A stretch of 64,000 bases of DNA from Rhodoferax sp. (GTDB lineage: Bacteria; Pseudomonadota; Gammaproteobacteria; Burkholderiales; Burkholderiaceae_C). Shown piece after piece: positions 61,658 to 64,000 of the stretch; position 1 is the stretch's first letter; every line of letters begins with the position of its first letter. The position numbers and the translations under genes are program-made. The notes under the pieces were generated by a model that ran no database searches, was not told the origin of the DNA, and worked only from the letters and a program-made list of their open reading frames with translations. The stretch is taken from NCBI RefSeq assembly GCF_030646845.1, contig NZ_JAUSLE010000021.1:1-64000 (forward strand), in the 5' to 3' direction.

Positions 61658-62476
61658 ATGCTGATCCATCCCCAAATTAACCCCATCGCTGTGCAACTCG
61701 GCCCTTTGGCCGTCCATTGGTATGGACTGACCTATCTGGCCGCTTTTGGGCTGTTCATGTTGCTCGGTATCCGGCGCCTGCGGCATGAACCGTTTGCCTC
61801 GATCACCGGGGCCGGTGCCTGGTCGCGCAAGGACGTGGAGGACATTCTGTTTCTCGGCGTGATGGGTGTGGTGCTGGGTGGCCGTATTGGCTATTGCCTG
61901 TTCTACAAGCCACTCTATTACCTCGCGCATCCGCTGGAGATATTTGCGGTGTGGCAAGGGGGTATGAGTTTTCATGGCGGCATGCTGGGGGTCATTGCCG
62001 CCATGATCTGGTTTGCGCACTCACGCGGCCGGCCCTGGCTGCAGGTGGCTGATTTTGTGGCTCCGTGTGTGCCTACGGGGCTGGCGGCGGGGCGGGTGGG
62101 CAATTTCATCAATGGTGAGTTGTGGGGTCGTTTGAGTAGCCCGGACCTGCCTTGGGGCATGGTGTTCCGGGATGCGGGGGACTTGCCGCGCCATCCGTCG
62201 CAGGTGTATCAGTTCTTGCTGGAAGGTCTGCTTTTGTTCGTGCTGTTGTGGCTGTACGCGCGCAAGGAACGCAAGCAAGGCCAGGTGGCGGCGGCCTTTC
62301 TGCTGGGCTATGGGGTGTTTCGCTTCATTGCAGAGTTCTTCCGTGAGCCCGATGCCCATCTCGGCATCCTTTCGCTGGGCATGAGCATGGGGCAATGGCT
62401 GTGCGTGCCCATGATCGTGGGCGGCGTCGCACTGTGGTTCTGGGCGCGGGCGCGCCCCTCAACCAGACGCCAGTAG
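61658..62476 (+). CDS. lgt: Prolipoprotein diacylglyceryl transferase
   Basis: A 272-residue inner-membrane enzyme with seven helices that adds diacylglycerol to the lipobox Cys of lipoproteins. [18 protein letters not shown] near the start, [20 protein letters not shown] with the essential His and the Lgt signature [15 protein letters not shown] are all present; [20 protein letters not shown] is the last conserved block. The start is ATG 61658 or 61649. It lies 43 bases after the LysR gene. Confidence 0.95.
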   Translation: MLIHPQINPIAVQLGPLAVHWYGLTYLAAFGLFMLLGIRRLRHEPFASITGAGAWSRKDVEDILFLGVMGVVLGGRIGYCLFYKPLYYLAHPLEIFAVWQGGMSFHGGMLGVIAAMIWFAHSRGRPWLQVADFVAPCVPTGLAAGRVGNFINGELWGRLSSPDLPWGMVFRDAGDLPRHPSQVYQFLLEGLLLFVLLWLYARKERKQGQVAAAFLLGYGVFRFIAEFFREPDAHLGILSLGMSMGQWLCVPMIVGGVALWFWARARPSTRRQ

Positions 62477-62531
62477 CGGCCCCGGGTTTGTACTGAGGGG
62501 AAAATTCTTGCGTTTCCCAGTCCGGTTTTCC

Positions 62532-62549
62532 ATAATTACCGGAAATTAT
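62532..62549. promoter_or_regulatory. 18-bp near-perfect palindrome upstream of the GntR gene
   Basis: ATAATTACCGGAAATTAT matches its reverse complement at 16 of 18 positions and lies 53 bases before the GntR-gene ATG. GntR/FadR-type regulators often bind such dyads in their own promoters, so autoregulation of the GntR gene and the downstream decarboxylase gene is likely (inference). Confidence 0.6.
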
Positions 62550-62602
62550 TGAAAATTACACGCACGCGATCCCGCCAGTTCACACGGAAAGCCAACTTCA
62601 AC

Positions 62603-63271
62603 ATGCGCCTGGTCTATAACTCCCTGCACGATGAAGTCGCGGTGCTGCTGCGGGACCAGATCTTCGCCGGCACACTGGCGCCAGGCAGCTTCATTGACGA
62701 AGCCGCGCTGTGCGCCAGCCTGAAAATCTCGCGCACACCGCTGCGCGAGGCGCTCAAGGTGCTCAGTGCCGAGGGCTTGGTGCGCCACGAGCCACGCCGC
62801 GGCAGTTTCGTCAACGAGGTGACCGAGCAGGACCTGGATGAGATATTCCCCGTGATTGCCTTGCTGGAGGGCCGTTGTGCGTTCGAGGCCGCGCGCAACG
62901 CCAGCGATGCCGACATCGCCGCACTGGACACACTGCACGAGCGCCTGGAGAAACATGCCAGGGCCCGGCGCATCAACGACTACTACGCCACCAACTTCGC
63001 CATTCACGAGGCCATCATCTCGCTGGCCAATAACCGCTGGCTGGCCCAGGTGATTGCCGACCTGCGCAAAATTCTCAAGCTCGCACGGTTGCAGCAGCTG
63101 CATGCGCCGGGTCGGCTGGAGCAAAGCCTGAGTGAGCATCTTGCCATCTATGCCGCCCTGCGGGCGCGCGACTGCGAAGTTGCCGACGCGGCGATGCGTA
63201 CCCACCTCACGCACCAGCGTGAGGCCCTGCGCGAACTTGCGCGTACCCAGAAAAGCAGGTTGCTGGCATGA
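62603..63271 (+). CDS. GntR family regulator, FCD (FadR) subgroup
   Basis: A 222-residue regulator. Residues about 5-70 form the winged helix (VAVLLRDQIFAGTLAPGSFI, LKISRTPLREALKVL, RHEPRRGSFVNEV). Residues about 80-210 form the all-helical FCD effector domain with metal/acid ligands in NFAIHEAIISLANN and SEHLAIYAAL. Its stop overlaps the start of a malonyl-CoA decarboxylase gene (ATGA), so it probably regulates malonate or malonyl-CoA use, like the MatR/MdcY group. ATG 62603 is chosen at the domain start. Confidence 0.92.
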   Translation: MRLVYNSLHDEVAVLLRDQIFAGTLAPGSFIDEAALCASLKISRTPLREALKVLSAEGLVRHEPRRGSFVNEVTEQDLDEIFPVIALLEGRCAFEAARNASDADIAALDTLHERLEKHARARRINDYYATNFAIHEAIISLANNRWLAQVIADLRKILKLARLQQLHAPGRLEQSLSEHLAIYAALRARDCEVADAAMRTHLTHQREALRELARTQKSRLLA

Positions 63272-64000
63272 ACACTTCTGACTGGATCAGCCGCAGCGTC
63301 TCCAGACTGCTGCCTGCCGCCGGATTGGGCAAGAAAATGGTTGTAGCCCCCGCCGATAATGCGGAGGTTGCTATTAAGACAATAGCATCTGCCACAGGCA
63401 TGACGGGGCAGGGGCTGCCTGCTGGCAATCTCGCGGCAGCCCCGGTCAGCACCAGCGCCCGTCCCGCCTTGCGATCTACCCGCGAGCGTCTGGCCGGCAC
63501 CTTGCGCCACAAGGAGGAAGCTCTGTCACCGCGGGTGCTGCGTCGCACGTTGACCGAGTTGCAGGCCGTGGTGGACAGCCATGTCAGCGAGGTGGAAGGC
63601 GGACGCCGTGCCCGGGCGGTAGCACAGTGGTACGCACGCGCCACGGTGGAGCGCCGGCGTGACATGTGGCTGCTGATGAGCGAGCAGTTCGTGGCAGATC
63701 CACAAATAGTGAAGCAGGCGCATGCCCAGTTCGCTGCATCCGTCGGCACCCCCGATGAAGCGGCGGCCGAAGTGCAGTACCGCCGCGCAACGGTGTCACC
63801 GCGCCGGCGTTTGCTGCAGCGCTTCAGCGCCTTTCCGGAAGGCATACGTTTCCTGGTGGACATGCGCGCCGAAATGCTGCCTTACCTCAAGTCCGACAAG
63901 CGCTTGCAGGCTCTGGATGTCGAGATGGAATACATGTTCTCCACCTGGTTTGACGTCGGTTTTCTGGACCTGCGTCGCATCAGCTGGGACTCACCCGCCT
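63268..64000 (+). CDS. Malonyl-CoA decarboxylase, 3'-truncated
   Basis: The first 244 residues are visible before the window ends. The N-terminal helical domain includes TRERLAGTLRHKEEALSPRV, ARAVAQWYARATVERRRDMW and FPEGIRFLVDMRAEMLPYLK, then LDVEMEYMFSTWFDVGFLDL, matching malonyl-CoA decarboxylase, which releases acetyl-CoA and CO2. Residues about 22-40 (VVAPADNAEVAIKTIA) come from dispersed repeat copy G and sit in a variable N-terminal region with further Ala/Pro-rich sequence. It is translationally coupled to the GntR gene. Confidence 0.88.
   Translation, partial: MNTSDWISRSVSRLLPAAGLGKKMVVAPADNAEVAIKTIASATGMTGQGLPAGNLAAAPVSTSARPALRSTRERLAGTLRHKEEALSPRVLRRTLTELQAVVDSHVSEVEGGRRARAVAQWYARATVERRRDMWLLMSEQFVADPQIVKQAHAQFAASVGTPDEAAAEVQYRRATVSPRRRLLQRFSAFPEGIRFLVDMRAEMLPYLKSDKRLQALDVEMEYMFSTWFDVGFLDLRRISWDSPA
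63333..63388 (-). repeat. Dispersed element, copy G, inside malonyl-CoA decarboxylase gene
   Basis: The minus strand reads ATGCTATTGTCTTAATAGC, then CCTCCGCATTATCGGCGGGGG and CTACAACC in part. The host gene reads the other strand in the shared frame as V-V-A-P-A-D-N-A-E-V-A-I-K-T-I-A. Confidence 0.83.

Noticed and set aside
1-64000. CRISPR arrays, prophage, insertion sequences, tRNA or rRNA genes
   Set aside because: No regularly spaced repeats, transposase, integrase, phage structural genes or cloverleaf sequences were recognised by reading.

Overview
The window reads as a chromosomal segment of a betaproteobacterium in the family Comamonadaceae (Rhodoferax/Polaromonas-like). This placement is inferred from the mix of families: a DUF2783 protein beside a PheA/TfdB-type monooxygenase, class I phaCAB, the dapC-dapD-pilU-dapE-prmB order, and a small Trp-rich protein. 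No rRNA, tRNA, insertion sequence, prophage or CRISPR array was seen. Genes are densely packed, and no gene-free stretch exceeds about 225 bases.

Layout. 1-8.3 kb is a polyphosphate island: ppk1-sixA (+), a histone-tail/ribbon-helix-helix-like protein (-), an EAL-CBS-GGDEF protein (+) and ppk2-ppx (-). Three of its transcription units are headed by 11-bp-periodic Pho boxes. 8.4-14.1 kb holds a CHRD lipoprotein, a helical-repeat diguanylate cyclase, dinG, a small membrane protein and an EcsC-family protein. 14.2-16.8 kb is a FAD monooxygenase / DUF2783 / VOC trio. 16.7-26.2 kb (-) holds an exonuclease-GIY-YIG fusion, a NUDIX hydrolase and a gentisate catabolic run (gentisate dioxygenase, fumarylpyruvate hydrolase, TRAP transporter, a small ABM-like protein, MATE exporter, DUF2239). 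26.4-33.2 kb has ycaO, a large PAS-GGDEF sensor, maleylpyruvate/maleylacetoacetate isomerase and pgeF. 33.3-37.0 kb is phaC-phaA-phaB. 37.1-44.8 kb (-) is an ABC-F protein and the lysine/DAP cluster with pilU and prmB. 44.9-47.7 kb has a RidA protein and fumarase-murI. 47.8-55.2 kb (-) is an Mrp-type cation/proton antiporter operon with three D-type subunits. 55.2-64 kb carries a YqhA-like protein, acs, a c-type cytochrome, ilvD, a LysR regulator, lgt, and a GntR regulator followed by a truncated malonyl-CoA decarboxylase gene.

How the genes work together. Polyphosphate synthesis and breakdown appear tied to phosphate starvation through PhoB, and a c-di-GMP phosphodiesterase-type protein seems to share that control. 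Gentisate degradation yields pyruvate and fumarate; the isomerase for the middle step lies about 8 kb away in the same window. Acetyl-CoA formation (acs), malonyl-CoA decarboxylation and phaCAB connect carbon overflow to PHB storage.

The most unusual signal is a dispersed element of about 55 bp with seven copies. Five lie inside conserved housekeeping or metabolic genes (pgeF, prmB, dapE, murI, malonyl-CoA decarboxylase). Four of those five are read antisense in the same frame and give the same 16-residue peptide pattern, which resembles a protein-coding palindromic repeat.
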